A stretch of DNA of 6,158 bases from Myxococcales bacterium. Its GTDB lineage: Bacteria; Myxococcota_A; Polyangia; Polyangiales; Polyangiaceae. This document shows, piece by piece, positions 1 to 5,660 of the stretch; positions within the stretch are counted from its first letter, which is position 1; every line of letters begins with the position of its first letter. Position numbers and translations under genes: made by a program. The notes under the pieces are model-generated. The model searched no databases and had not been told where the DNA came from. It saw only the letters and a program-made list of their open reading frames with translations. The stretch is taken from assembly GCA_023248785.1 (NCBI GenBank), contig JAHFDX010000246.1, positions 1 to 6,158 of the forward strand. The letters run 5' to 3'.

Positions 1-53
1 GGTACGTCTGCATCCCGATTATCGCGCACCCCTAAGCACGATTGACGACCCGT

Positions 54-83
54 AAGCCGCTTTCTCAAGGAAGCCGCTTTCTC
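54..83. repeat. 13-bp direct repeat, 17-bp period
   Basis: The 13-mer AAGCCGCTTTCTC occurs exactly at 54-66 and again at 71-83, separated by AAGG. It lies just downstream of the 3' end of the minus-strand ferritin-like gene. It looks like a small local duplication. No gene was recognised in the first 108 bases. Confidence 0.5.
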
Positions 84-108
84 TACACCTCTCAGGCTGG
101 CGAAACCT

Positions 109-813
109 TCAGCCTACCCCGGCCTCCCACGCGTTTCGCGCATCGACTCCCAGCTTTCGAAACCGAGGTTCGTAATCGCGCTCCCATGTTCGGTCCACAA
201 TCTCTGCGTACCTGTGCGGGGCCATGAGCCCCCACGCGGCTTCTTCCTCGGTGACGTCGGTGGTGGCGCGAACACGACCATACGCATTTCGTAACCTTCG
301 AAAGTACAAGCTGAGCTCTCGGTCGAGTTGGGCGCGCACGTCTGTTGCGATGGGTTGCGCAAGGAGCCACTCGAGTGTGGTCCATCCAAAGTCGCGATGC
401 CTCACTTCGTCGAGCAATATGCGGTCGAGGGCCGCGCGAGCTTCTGTGGCCGTGCATCGTTCGCGAAGGTGCCGAAAAAGAGGAACGGCAACCGTCTCGC
501 CGAGACAGAACACGTCGACGGTGGTTCGCACGATGTCGGCTTCGAGACCGTCACCGCTTTCGGCCACGCCCAAGGTCTCGCGTGCGAGTCTTGGTGCGTC
601 GGTTCCACCCGCGGCCGCATACGTCGCGAAGCTAAGCTCCGCGTGCGCAAGCTCGTCGTCCGATATTCGTAACCCATCACGTATCAAATCTGGAGATGCA
701 CCGAGCTGCGTGAGCCATAGCGTGAGCTGTTGGGTGATGGCGGATGACCTGTATTCGGCTTCGACGCGACGAAGCCATTCCTGACGGATCCGGTCGGACG
801 CGGGACTGGGCAT
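109..813 (-). CDS. ferritin-like di-iron domain protein
   Basis: A 234-residue soluble protein, almost entirely helical, with the spacing of a four-helix ferritin-like di-iron protein. Visible candidate ligands, in order, are Glu20, the ExxH pair Glu54/His57 in DDELAHAE, Glu106 in LGETVAV, and the second ExxH pair Glu136/His139 in LDEVRHRDFGW. This two-half E...ExxH pattern is the established carboxylate-bridged di-iron signature. No signal peptide is seen, so it is probably cytoplasmic. The ATG at 813 is preceded by GAGAG about 10 bases upstream. The family includes ferritins, bacterioferritin-like storage proteins and oxygen-activating oxidases, and the sequence does not decide between them. 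Proteins of this general form, often annotated only as ferritin-like domain proteins, are common in myxobacteria. It is divergent from the lipoprotein at 968, which gives no clear functional hint. Confidence 0.85.
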   Translation of the reverse strand: MPSPASDRIRQEWLRRVEAEYRSSAITQQLTLWLTQLGASPDLIRDGLRISDDELAHAELSFATYAAAGGTDAPRLARETLGVAESGDGLEADIVRTTVDVFCLGETVAVPLFRHLRERCTATEARAALDRILLDEVRHRDFGWTTLEWLLAQPIATDVRAQLDRELSLYFRRLRNAYGRVRATTDVTEEEAAWGLMAPHRYAEIVDRTWERDYEPRFRKLGVDARNAWEAGVG

Positions 814-967
814 GATTTTCGCTCTCGGACGTTAGCCACTTGAGAATTGCACGCAATCGGCGTTGCAGCCTCACAAGAAAATTAAAGTGGCGCTTGCATT
901 AGGTCGCTCAAAGAGTCATGGTGCATCGTTGAGCCGGGACGCTTTTGAAACTTTTTTGGTGAAAATT

Positions 968-1273
968 ATGAACATCCCTTTCGTCGCTTCGTCTGTCGTC
1001 AGCATGTCACGTTGGCCATTGGTTGTCCTTGCGGTTGGATCTCTCGCTTTGGGAGCGTGCGCTGGGTCGCCCCCACCCCCGCCGAAGGTAGCGGAGACCC
1101 AGACCACGGTCCCTGTGGAGTGGGCAGCGCCACCGAGTGACTTCGAGATGGAAGTCGCACAGACCGGTGAACATCGAGCTCCGGCCGAAATTATCCCCGT
1201 TGCCGCTCCCAAACCACGCGAGCACGCAAAATACGCCAAGGGTGTTCTGGTTCTGGAAGGCCGCCGCAAGTAA
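968..1273 (+). CDS. small Pro-rich lipoprotein, function unknown
   Basis: A 101-residue predicted lipoprotein. The hydrophobic stretch WPLVVLAVGSLALGA ends in a lipobox (LGAC, Cys31), followed by AGSPPPPPK and a polar, Ala/Pro-rich tail without recognisable domain. It should be lipidated at Cys31 and anchored in the envelope. The start is uncertain. The ATG at 968 has GGTGA five bases upstream, while the ATG at 1004 gives a more typical short signal peptide (MSRWPLVV) with Cys19 but no visible ribosome site. An in-frame upstream start at 863 would put about 65 residues before the Cys and is unlikely. The gene ends 25 bases before a strong terminator and appears monocistronic. It is not recognised as a named family, and no binding or catalytic motif is visible. 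Confidence 0.7.
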   Translation: MNIPFVASSVVSMSRWPLVVLAVGSLALGACAGSPPPPPKVAETQTTVPVEWAAPPSDFEMEVAQTGEHRAPAEIIPVAAPKPREHAKYAKGVLVLEGRRK

Positions 1274-1298
1274 CGAACACCTTATATAAGATGGCGAC

Positions 1299-1324
1299 AA
1301 AGGCGACCCAACCGGTCGCCTTTT
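1299..1324 (+). terminator. intrinsic terminator after the small lipoprotein
   Basis: AAAGGCGACC (1299-1308) and GGTCGCCTTT (1314-1323) form a perfect 10-bp stem closing a CAACC loop, with the run TTTT at 1321-1324. It lies 25 bases past the stop at 1273 and between convergent genes. It may also stop transcripts arriving from the minus-strand gene ending at 1390, although the T run on that strand is only three bases. Confidence 0.85.
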
Positions 1325-1389
1325 GAGTTTGTGCGGGCCCTTCGCGAGGGGCTGGGGGATAGGGGGCAGCGCGGAGGAAACAAGGACCC

Positions 1390-2334
1390 TCAGAATTTCA
1401 GTGCCGCGGTGACCGTGACCGGAACGAAGTAATTCATGGAGGTGGTGCTTGTCGTCTTGAGTGTAAACGTCGGCGCATCCGCACGTGCGCTGATGTCGAG
1501 GCCGACCGTTTGCGATCGCAAGAAGGAGAGGCCCAGTTCGCCGTACGGCATGAACCCGAAGTTGACCCCTGTGGACGTCCCATTGGTCGCCCACAGGAAC
1601 GATGCGCCAACTCCGCCGCCGACGAAGGGGCTGAAGTCGGTGCCCGAGAAAAAGTAGCGAGCGCCAATGTCGCCGCCAAAAAGACCGACTTGTCCAAGGC
1701 CAAGTCGCACGGAACCACCAACGGCAAACTGCTCGCCCTCGTACCAGATGGGCGCGATGCCTAGGCCGCCACCGGCATTGATTCCTGCGCCGATAGTGCC
1801 GCCGATCCCGAGTCCTCCGCGCATCATGCCTTTGTTCTTCTTGCGGTAGATGCGTGTGTCCGAAGAAACGGTGTTCGTAACGGTTTGCGTTTGATCCATC
1901 GAAATGTTCTCGACAAGGGCCTTCGCGATTCGTGGCGCGGCGACGGTCACTTCTTCGATGCTCGCCATCTGAATGTCGCGCGAGGTAACCACCCTGCCGT
2001 TCTGCTCGACATCGACGATGAGAAACACGTGGTGTCCGAGCTTCTTGAACGAAACGCGGTGCAGCGCTGTTTGGTCAGCTCCGGCTTCTTGCAGCTTCTT
2101 ACATACAATTTCGGAAGCCGTCGTTGAGTCGATCTCGTCGAACCCCATGTGCGAGCCAAGTACGCATCCTGCTCCGCTCGCGGGAGGAGCGGGCGGCGCT
2201 GGAGGTGGAAGAGGGGCATGGGTCGGGGCGGGTGGTGTTGGCGCCGGATCCTGTGCAAGTGCGAACGAGCTGACGCTTGCGCACGCGAGAAATAGGGAGG
2301 CGGATAGAGAACGAAGGGGTGGCCTGACAGTCAT
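1390..2334 (-). CDS. exported outer-membrane protein, beta-barrel-like C-terminus
   Basis: A 314-residue secreted protein. Residues 1-27 form a Sec signal peptide (MTVRPPLRS, then a hydrophobic core, cleavage after ALA27). Residues 28-53 are a Pro/Ala linker. Residues about 57-165 form a soluble domain with Cys57 and Cys78. Residues about 170-314 are Gly-rich with alternating beta strands (RGGLGIGGTIGAG, FSPFVGGGVGASF, YGELGLSFL). The chain ends in VTAALKF, and a terminal Phe is the usual recognition signal of outer-membrane barrels. The barrel appears small, perhaps eight strands. The ATG at 2334 was chosen because the signal peptide begins there; the same frame extends to a GTG at 2379 but would bury the signal. 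The function is unknown; it may be a structural or surface-binding protein. It follows larE on the same strand with a 180-base gap, so it probably has its own promoter. Confidence 0.8.
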   Translation of the reverse strand: MTVRPPLRSLSASLFLACASVSSFALAQDPAPTPPAPTHAPLPPPAPPAPPASGAGCVLGSHMGFDEIDSTTASEIVCKKLQEAGADQTALHRVSFKKLGHHVFLIVDVEQNGRVVTSRDIQMASIEEVTVAAPRIAKALVENISMDQTQTVTNTVSSDTRIYRKKNKGMMRGGLGIGGTIGAGINAGGGLGIAPIWYEGEQFAVGGSVRLGLGQVGLFGGDIGARYFFSGTDFSPFVGGGVGASFLWATNGTSTGVNFGFMPYGELGLSFLRSQTVGLDISARADAPTFTLKTTSTTSMNYFVPVTVTAALKF

Positions 2335-2447
2335 GATGGCCACTGGAATGCAGCGCATGTGCCACGTCAGCAAGGGCACGAATAGTCGGCAAATTGCAGG
2401 CGATCGTTGGGTTTATGCGGTTTGAGTGTGTCGGTGAGCGCACGGGC

Positions 2448-2465
2448 TGTGAACCCCACTTCACA
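2448..2465. promoter_or_regulatory. inverted repeat upstream of the outer-membrane protein gene
   Basis: TGTGAA (2448-2453) and TTCACA (2460-2465) are perfect inverted copies around a 6-base centre. The site lies 114 bases upstream of the start at 2334, in the gap after larE. It resembles a CRP-type half-site pair, but TGTGA and TCACA are 8 bases apart instead of the canonical 6. It may be an operator for a dimeric regulator or chance. Confidence 0.3.
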
Positions 2466-2514
2466 ACGCTCTATGATCGTCGGGTCCCGCACGAGACGCC
2501 GCACACCAGACGCC

Positions 2515-3381
2515 TCATACAAGGCGAAGGTGCCGCCCCACGAGCACTTCGTTGTGACTTCCGGTTCGATAGCCTTGAAGGTCGAGCGTCACATACTGAA
2601 AACCGTAACGTTTCGCGGCGTCGACGACGACATCACGTTGTTCGAAAGCGCGCGCCAAGTCGGTCGCGCCAAACTCGAGCCGCGCGAGAGCGTTTTTGGA
2701 GTTGGCCTCACCATCATGAAGTGCGCCGAGCGCGTGCCATCGAACACGCACCTGGCGGAAGCCGAGCGCGAGCAGTTCCGCTTCAAGACCCCCAATCTGT
2801 GCGAGACGTTCGCGAGTAACTGACGTTCCGTAGGGTAGACGACTCGAGAGGCAAGCGGAGGCTGGCTTGTCCCAAATGGGAACGCCGAGCAATTGGGCGA
2901 CGCGGCGTACGTCGTCCTTTCGAAACTCACATTCGACGAGAGGACTTCGCACGCCTGCTTCTTTGGCGGCTAGAAGCCCCGGCCGGTAATCCCCCAAGTC
3001 GTCGAGGTTGGTTCCGTTGACGACGTGGCCGAGCGACCACTCTTGTTGCTTGATGGAGCTGATTCGATAGAGCTCACTCTTGCAGTAGAAACAACGGTCC
3101 GCATTGTTGACTTGATAGCGCGGATCGTCAATTTCCGAAGAGTCGACTAATTCGTGCCTCGATCCGATCTGTTTTGCGAGGGAGACGGCGGCTTGTTTTT
3201 CATATGGGGCAAGACTCGGACTCACCGCAGTCATGCCAACCGCTTTCTCGCCGAGGACTTCATGCGCAACCGCAAGCACCAGCGCACTGTCGATGCCGCC
3301 TGAATAACAAACCAGCACCGAATCCATTTGGGAAATCAGTGCGCGCAGGCGGTCTAAGTGTGCATCCGACGGTACGGCCAT
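2515..3381 (-). CDS. larE: LarE-family ATP-dependent sulfur transferase, three-Cys type
   Basis: A 288-residue cytoplasmic protein of the usual LarE length. LarE adenylates carboxylates of the pyridinium biscarboxylate mononucleotide and replaces them with thiocarboxylates when the nickel-pincer (NPN) cofactor of lactate racemase is made. Residues 27-32 (SGGIDS) are the PP-loop ATP site. NGTNLDDLGDYRPG (122-135) and DKPASACLSSRLPYG (171-185) are LarE hallmarks, and TLDLQGYRTGSHNE lies near the C-terminus. Cys97 and Cys100 (CFYC) plus Cys177 make three conserved cysteines. In Lactobacillus plantarum LarE the CxxC is absent and a single Cys176 gives up its own sulfur, whereas three-Cys forms bind a [4Fe-4S] cluster. 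This copy therefore probably belongs to the cluster type. AGAGG lies only two bases before the ATG, which is close, but no better start was seen. No larA, larB or larC is in the window, so the cofactor role is inferred from family only. Confidence 0.88.
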   Translation of the reverse strand: MAVPSDAHLDRLRALISQMDSVLVCYSGGIDSALVLAVAHEVLGEKAVGMTAVSPSLAPYEKQAAVSLAKQIGSRHELVDSSEIDDPRYQVNNADRCFYCKSELYRISSIKQQEWSLGHVVNGTNLDDLGDYRPGLLAAKEAGVRSPLVECEFRKDDVRRVAQLLGVPIWDKPASACLSSRLPYGTSVTRERLAQIGGLEAELLALGFRQVRVRWHALGALHDGEANSKNALARLEFGATDLARAFEQRDVVVDAAKRYGFQYVTLDLQGYRTGSHNEVLVGRHLRLV

Positions 3382-3445
3382 ACCTCTTGTTTACGTAGCA
3401 TACGTGAGCCCACGAAGGCAGGATCGGGCTTCTCCGCGGATCCAG

Positions 3446-3485
3446 TCGGGTAGGCCAGGGAGGATGACCTGCCTGGTCTACCCGA
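3446..3485. other. long hairpin between DoxX-like gene and larE
   Basis: The arms TCGGGTAGGCCAGG (3446-3459) and CCTGGTCTACCCGA (3472-3485) pair over 14 bp with one G-U wobble, closing a 12-base loop that itself can pair AGG with CCT. It lies 22 bases past the stop of the DoxX-like gene and 65 bases before the start of larE. No T run follows on either strand, so it is not a standard intrinsic terminator. It may be a transcript-end stabiliser, an attenuator-like leader of larE, or part of a dispersed repeat. Confidence 0.6.
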
Positions 3486-3507
3486 GTGCACAGCCGGTGA
3501 CTCCACG

Positions 3508-3918
3508 TCACTTCATAGCGGGCATCAACGTTCCACTCCTAGGCGGCGCATCGTCTCGACCGGCCCACCACGCCCAATAGATGAACAGGGGCTGGAGCAA
3601 GAGCCGCCCCCACGCGGCCCAATCAGGCTGAGCGGGCAAGCCTGGGATCTGAATGTGGTTCACCGCCACATTAATATTGGCCGGAAAGACGGCGACCAGC
3701 AGCATCATCAACCCGTAGGACGCGAGCCGGCGCGTCCGGGGGATCAAAAGGCCGATTGAGCCGGCGACTTCAAAGAAACCGCTGACGTAAACCAACAGGA
3801 GATGTGCCGGCAACACCTTCGGCATGATGGCGACGAACGCTTCGGGCCTCACAAAGTGAAGAACACCGACGCCACCGATGTAGAGCGCGCAGAGCCATCG
3901 CAAGACTTTCTTCAGCAT
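3508..3918 (-). CDS. DoxX-like four-helix membrane protein
   Basis: A 136-residue integral membrane protein with four predicted helices: about 7-24 (LRWLCALYIGGVGVLHF), 40-60, 66-84 (YGLMMLLVAVFPANINVAV) and 103-120 (WGRLLLQPLFIYWAWWAG). Conserved-looking pieces are GVLHFVRPEAFVAIMP, SGFFEVAGSIGLLIPRTRR and FPANINVAVNH, the pattern of the DoxX-like uncharacterised inner-membrane proteins (COG4270 type). Family members are linked to quinone or redox and thiol-stress functions in some bacteria, but no activity can be read here. The ATG at 3918 was chosen. An in-frame GTG at 3936 adds six residues and would lie inside the palindrome at 3935-3949. Neither has a good ribosome site. larE follows on the same strand after 126 bases and the hairpin at 3446-3485, so co-transcription is uncertain. 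Confidence 0.83.
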   Translation of the reverse strand: MLKKVLRWLCALYIGGVGVLHFVRPEAFVAIMPKVLPAHLLLVYVSGFFEVAGSIGLLIPRTRRLASYGLMMLLVAVFPANINVAVNHIQIPGLPAQPDWAAWGRLLLQPLFIYWAWWAGRDDAPPRSGTLMPAMK

Positions 3919-3934
3919 GTTGTAACGGGGTAGC

Positions 3935-3949
3935 ACGGTAAAATACCGT
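3935..3949. promoter_or_regulatory. 15-bp palindrome, candidate operator
   Basis: ACGGTA (3935-3940) and TACCGT (3944-3949) are perfect inverted copies around AAA. The site lies 17 bases upstream of the ATG at 3918 of the DoxX-like gene, in the gap shared with the divergent cytochrome lipoprotein. Its position suits a repressor site or a small 5'-UTR hairpin. The assignment rests on symmetry only. Confidence 0.35.
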
Positions 3950-4047
3950 CGCCAGGACTGGAGGCCGATGGAGGGACCGTTATTTACGGCTCATCCGTGT
4001 GGTACTCGGTAGCCTGACTAGGTTCAGGTTGAGGATCTCTTCGTAAA

Positions 4048-4065
4048 GAACGTTCCTTGCAAGGA
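4048..4065. promoter_or_regulatory. overlapping palindromes over the ribosome site of the cytochrome lipoprotein
   Basis: GAACGTTC (4048-4055) and the 12-bp perfect palindrome TCCTTGCAAGGA (4054-4065) overlap directly upstream of the GTG start at 4078. The second one contains AAGGA, the only Shine-Dalgarno-like run for this gene, 12 bases before the start. It may be an operator, or a weak RNA stem (TCCT with AGGA) covering the ribosome site. Confidence 0.3.
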
Positions 4066-4077
4066 TGCACGAACATC

Positions 4078-4566
4078 GTGAAGCAACTTCGCCTTATGGT
4101 CTGCGCCCTCGTCCTCCTCGCATGCAGTCCGACCCCGACCAACGAGTGCGTTGCATATACGGTTTCGAGCAATACCGATTTGCAGTCGCCCGTAGTTTCA
4201 TTTCGCAATGACGTGGTGCCTATTTTCGTTCAGAGCTGTGCGTTCTCGCAATGCCACGGCACCGCCGGAGGCGGGAACAACGGGATATTTCTTGGGTCGA
4301 AGACATCCACGTTCGACCCTGGAGCGGTGCGTTCTGCCCTTGTGGGTGTTCCTTCCACCGAACTTCCGACGATGCTATTTGTAACTTCATCAGATCCATT
4401 TAAGAGCTATTTGATGCACAAGATGGACAGCGACCTCTGCACGCTTCACGCACAGTGCACCGGTGGTACCTGCGGCCAATCCATGCCCAAAGACAACGCA
4501 ACCCTTGCACCCTCTGTTCGCGACGTCATCCGGCGTTGGATCGCACAGGGCGCGAAGGACGGATGA
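4078..4566 (+). CDS. c-type-cytochrome-like lipoprotein with CX4CH haem motif
   Basis: A 162-residue exported protein. MKQLRLMVCALVLLAC is a lipoprotein signal peptide with Cys16 as the lipidated residue. The mature part opens as VSFRNDVVPIFVQSC, the usual N-terminal helix of a c-type cytochrome domain, leading into Cys54, Cys59 and His60 (CAFSQCHG). The spacing is CX4CH rather than the common CX2CH. The C-terminal MPKDNATLAPSVRDVIRRWIAQGA matches the typical closing segment of such domains (MP...L...IRRWIDQGA), and Met136 is the likely distal haem ligand. Cys121, Cys127 and Cys132 may form disulfides. The GTG at 4078 was chosen because it gives a normal charged n-region; an in-frame TTG at 4057 and ATG at 4096 are poorer. 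It is the first gene of the plus-strand lipoprotein cluster, and electron transfer to the next gene product is an inference. If haem is not attached, the domain could be only structural. Confidence 0.78.
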   Translation: MKQLRLMVCALVLLACSPTPTNECVAYTVSSNTDLQSPVVSFRNDVVPIFVQSCAFSQCHGTAGGGNNGIFLGSKTSTFDPGAVRSALVGVPSTELPTMLFVTSSDPFKSYLMHKMDSDLCTLHAQCTGGTCGQSMPKDNATLAPSVRDVIRRWIAQGAKDG

Positions 4567-4685
4567 CTGTGCCACTTTGAGCAAGTGCACCGCGCCGTCC
4601 GCCATGCCTGTCATACTCGGAACTGACCGCGCCGCACTTTCCGCTGCATTCAACGCTGGTACGCCAAGTGCACATAGGGCACGGC

Positions 4686-5654
4686 ATGTGGGACTTCATT
4701 CAACGTGCACGTCTCTCGCTTGTGCATCTTTCCTCGGCGTATCTGTGTGTCGCTCCTCTTGTGATCGGATGCGGCTCAGCGCCCGTACTCGTTCAAGACG
4801 ACGCGTACAATCTTCCAGCGCCTGCCCACGGCGTGCAGCTTCAGACCCCTGAGTTTCAAGTCGCATCGGGTACGGAAATCCAGCATTGCTATTGGTTCAA
4901 ACTCCCGAGTGACGTGGATCTCGAGGTCGTAAAGATCCAGGTGAGGTATCTCGTCGGTAGCCATCACATGAATCTGTTTCAGACCGACAATGACGTTGCC
5001 GATCACGATGACGATTGCTTCAAGGGCGTGTTCTCGCCGATGGGCACCAATGGTTACAACCTCATCGTCGGCTCGCAAAATGGGAAGTTCGACTGGCAAT
5101 TGCCCGACGGCGTCGCATTTAAACTCAAGGCTCATCGGCAACTCATGCTTCAAACGCATTACGTCAACGCTCAAACGCAAGGCACCCCCGCGGGGATTGG
5201 GAAGGTGCGTGTGAACCTGGTGGCGGAACCGGATGCGTCAAAGATCAAGGCACACATGGGGACGATGTTTGCGAACAACGTGAATGTCGATATTCCTCCC
5301 CGCTCTGAGCGTTCGTTCACCACAACGTGCACATTTCCACAAGACGCCACCCTTGTCGCTCTCACGGGACATTTTCACAGCCGTGGAAAAGCATTCAGCG
5401 TCAATGTCTCACCCGATGGCGCCAGCGCAACCGACGAAGTCTATCGCTCACGCGACTGGGCCGAGCCGCCATTCACCATCCTCTCGGCAGAGCGCGCCGT
5501 ACCAAGGAGCGGAGGGCTCCAATACACATGCTCCTTCGTAAACGGCGGCGACACGGACATCAAGTTTGGCCCGCACGTTGAAACCGACGAACACTGCAAC
5601 TTGTTCGCGTACTTCTATCCATGGGAATCCACGGATGCTCGCTATTGCTTTTGA
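4686..5654 (+). CDS. PHM/DBM-type two-copper monooxygenase homologue, lipoprotein
   Basis: A 322-residue envelope protein with a lipobox (VIGC, Cys29). The mature part follows the catalytic core of peptidylglycine alpha-hydroxylating monooxygenase in order. HHM at 93-95 and LMLQTHY with His158 correspond to the CuH ligands His107, His108 and His172. GHFH with His229 and His231 correspond to CuM ligands His242 and His244. TDEHCNLFAYF at 300-310 corresponds to the DEMCNLYIMYY segment, with His303 in place of the CuM ligand Met314. Cysteine pairs Cys68/Cys111, Cys215/Cys321 and Cys282/Cys304 fit three of the PHM disulfides. The PHM substrate-binding Arg240 and Tyr318 align with Thr227 and Phe307, while Asn316 aligns with Asn305. 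Such enzymes hydroxylate C-H bonds with O2 and two single-electron copper sites. The substrate here is unknown and unlikely to be a glycine-extended peptide. The ATG at 4686 has TAGGG upstream; an in-frame GTG at 4668 is less likely. Confidence 0.85.
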   Translation: MWDFIQRARLSLVHLSSAYLCVAPLVIGCGSAPVLVQDDAYNLPAPAHGVQLQTPEFQVASGTEIQHCYWFKLPSDVDLEVVKIQVRYLVGSHHMNLFQTDNDVADHDDDCFKGVFSPMGTNGYNLIVGSQNGKFDWQLPDGVAFKLKAHRQLMLQTHYVNAQTQGTPAGIGKVRVNLVAEPDASKIKAHMGTMFANNVNVDIPPRSERSFTTTCTFPQDATLVALTGHFHSRGKAFSVNVSPDGASATDEVYRSRDWAEPPFTILSAERAVPRSGGLQYTCSFVNGGDTDIKFGPHVETDEHCNLFAYFYPWESTDARYCF

Positions 5655-5660
5655 GAGTCC

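Noticed and set aside
2..55. Possible C-terminal end of a plus-strand gene entering from the left (VRLHPDYRAPLSTIDDP then TAA)
   Set aside because: Only 17 residues are visible, all three plus frames are open at the edge, and no family can be recognised.
94..115. Hairpin AGGCTG/CAGCCT at the 3' end of the ferritin-like gene
   Set aside because: Only 6 bp with a 10-base loop, it overlaps the stop codon and no T run follows on the minus strand.
224..784. Long plus-strand frame of 186 codons opposite the ferritin-like gene
   Set aside because: Ser/Arg-rich composition without motifs; it is the antisense of a gene with clear di-iron motifs.
1007..1594. Minus-strand frame of 195 codons across the lipoprotein and terminator
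   Set aside because: It overlaps a lipoprotein gene, a strong terminator and the outer-membrane protein gene, and has no domain-like sequence.
1973..2425. Plus-strand frame of 150 codons with a Gly-rich run
   Set aside because: The Gly run is the antisense of the Pro-rich linker of the minus-strand outer-membrane protein.
2394..2823. Two overlapping plus-strand frames opposite larE
   Set aside because: Antisense of the conserved LarE C-terminus; Arg-rich, no ribosome site, no recognisable family.
4582..4673. CAAGTGCAC occurring twice, at 4582-4590 and 4665-4673
   Set aside because: Only 9 bases, no symmetry and no clear link to a promoter; plausible by chance.
4463..4852. Plus-strand frame bridging the cytochrome and monooxygenase genes
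   Set aside because: Out of frame with both well-supported genes and of shadow-like Ser/Arg/Cys composition.
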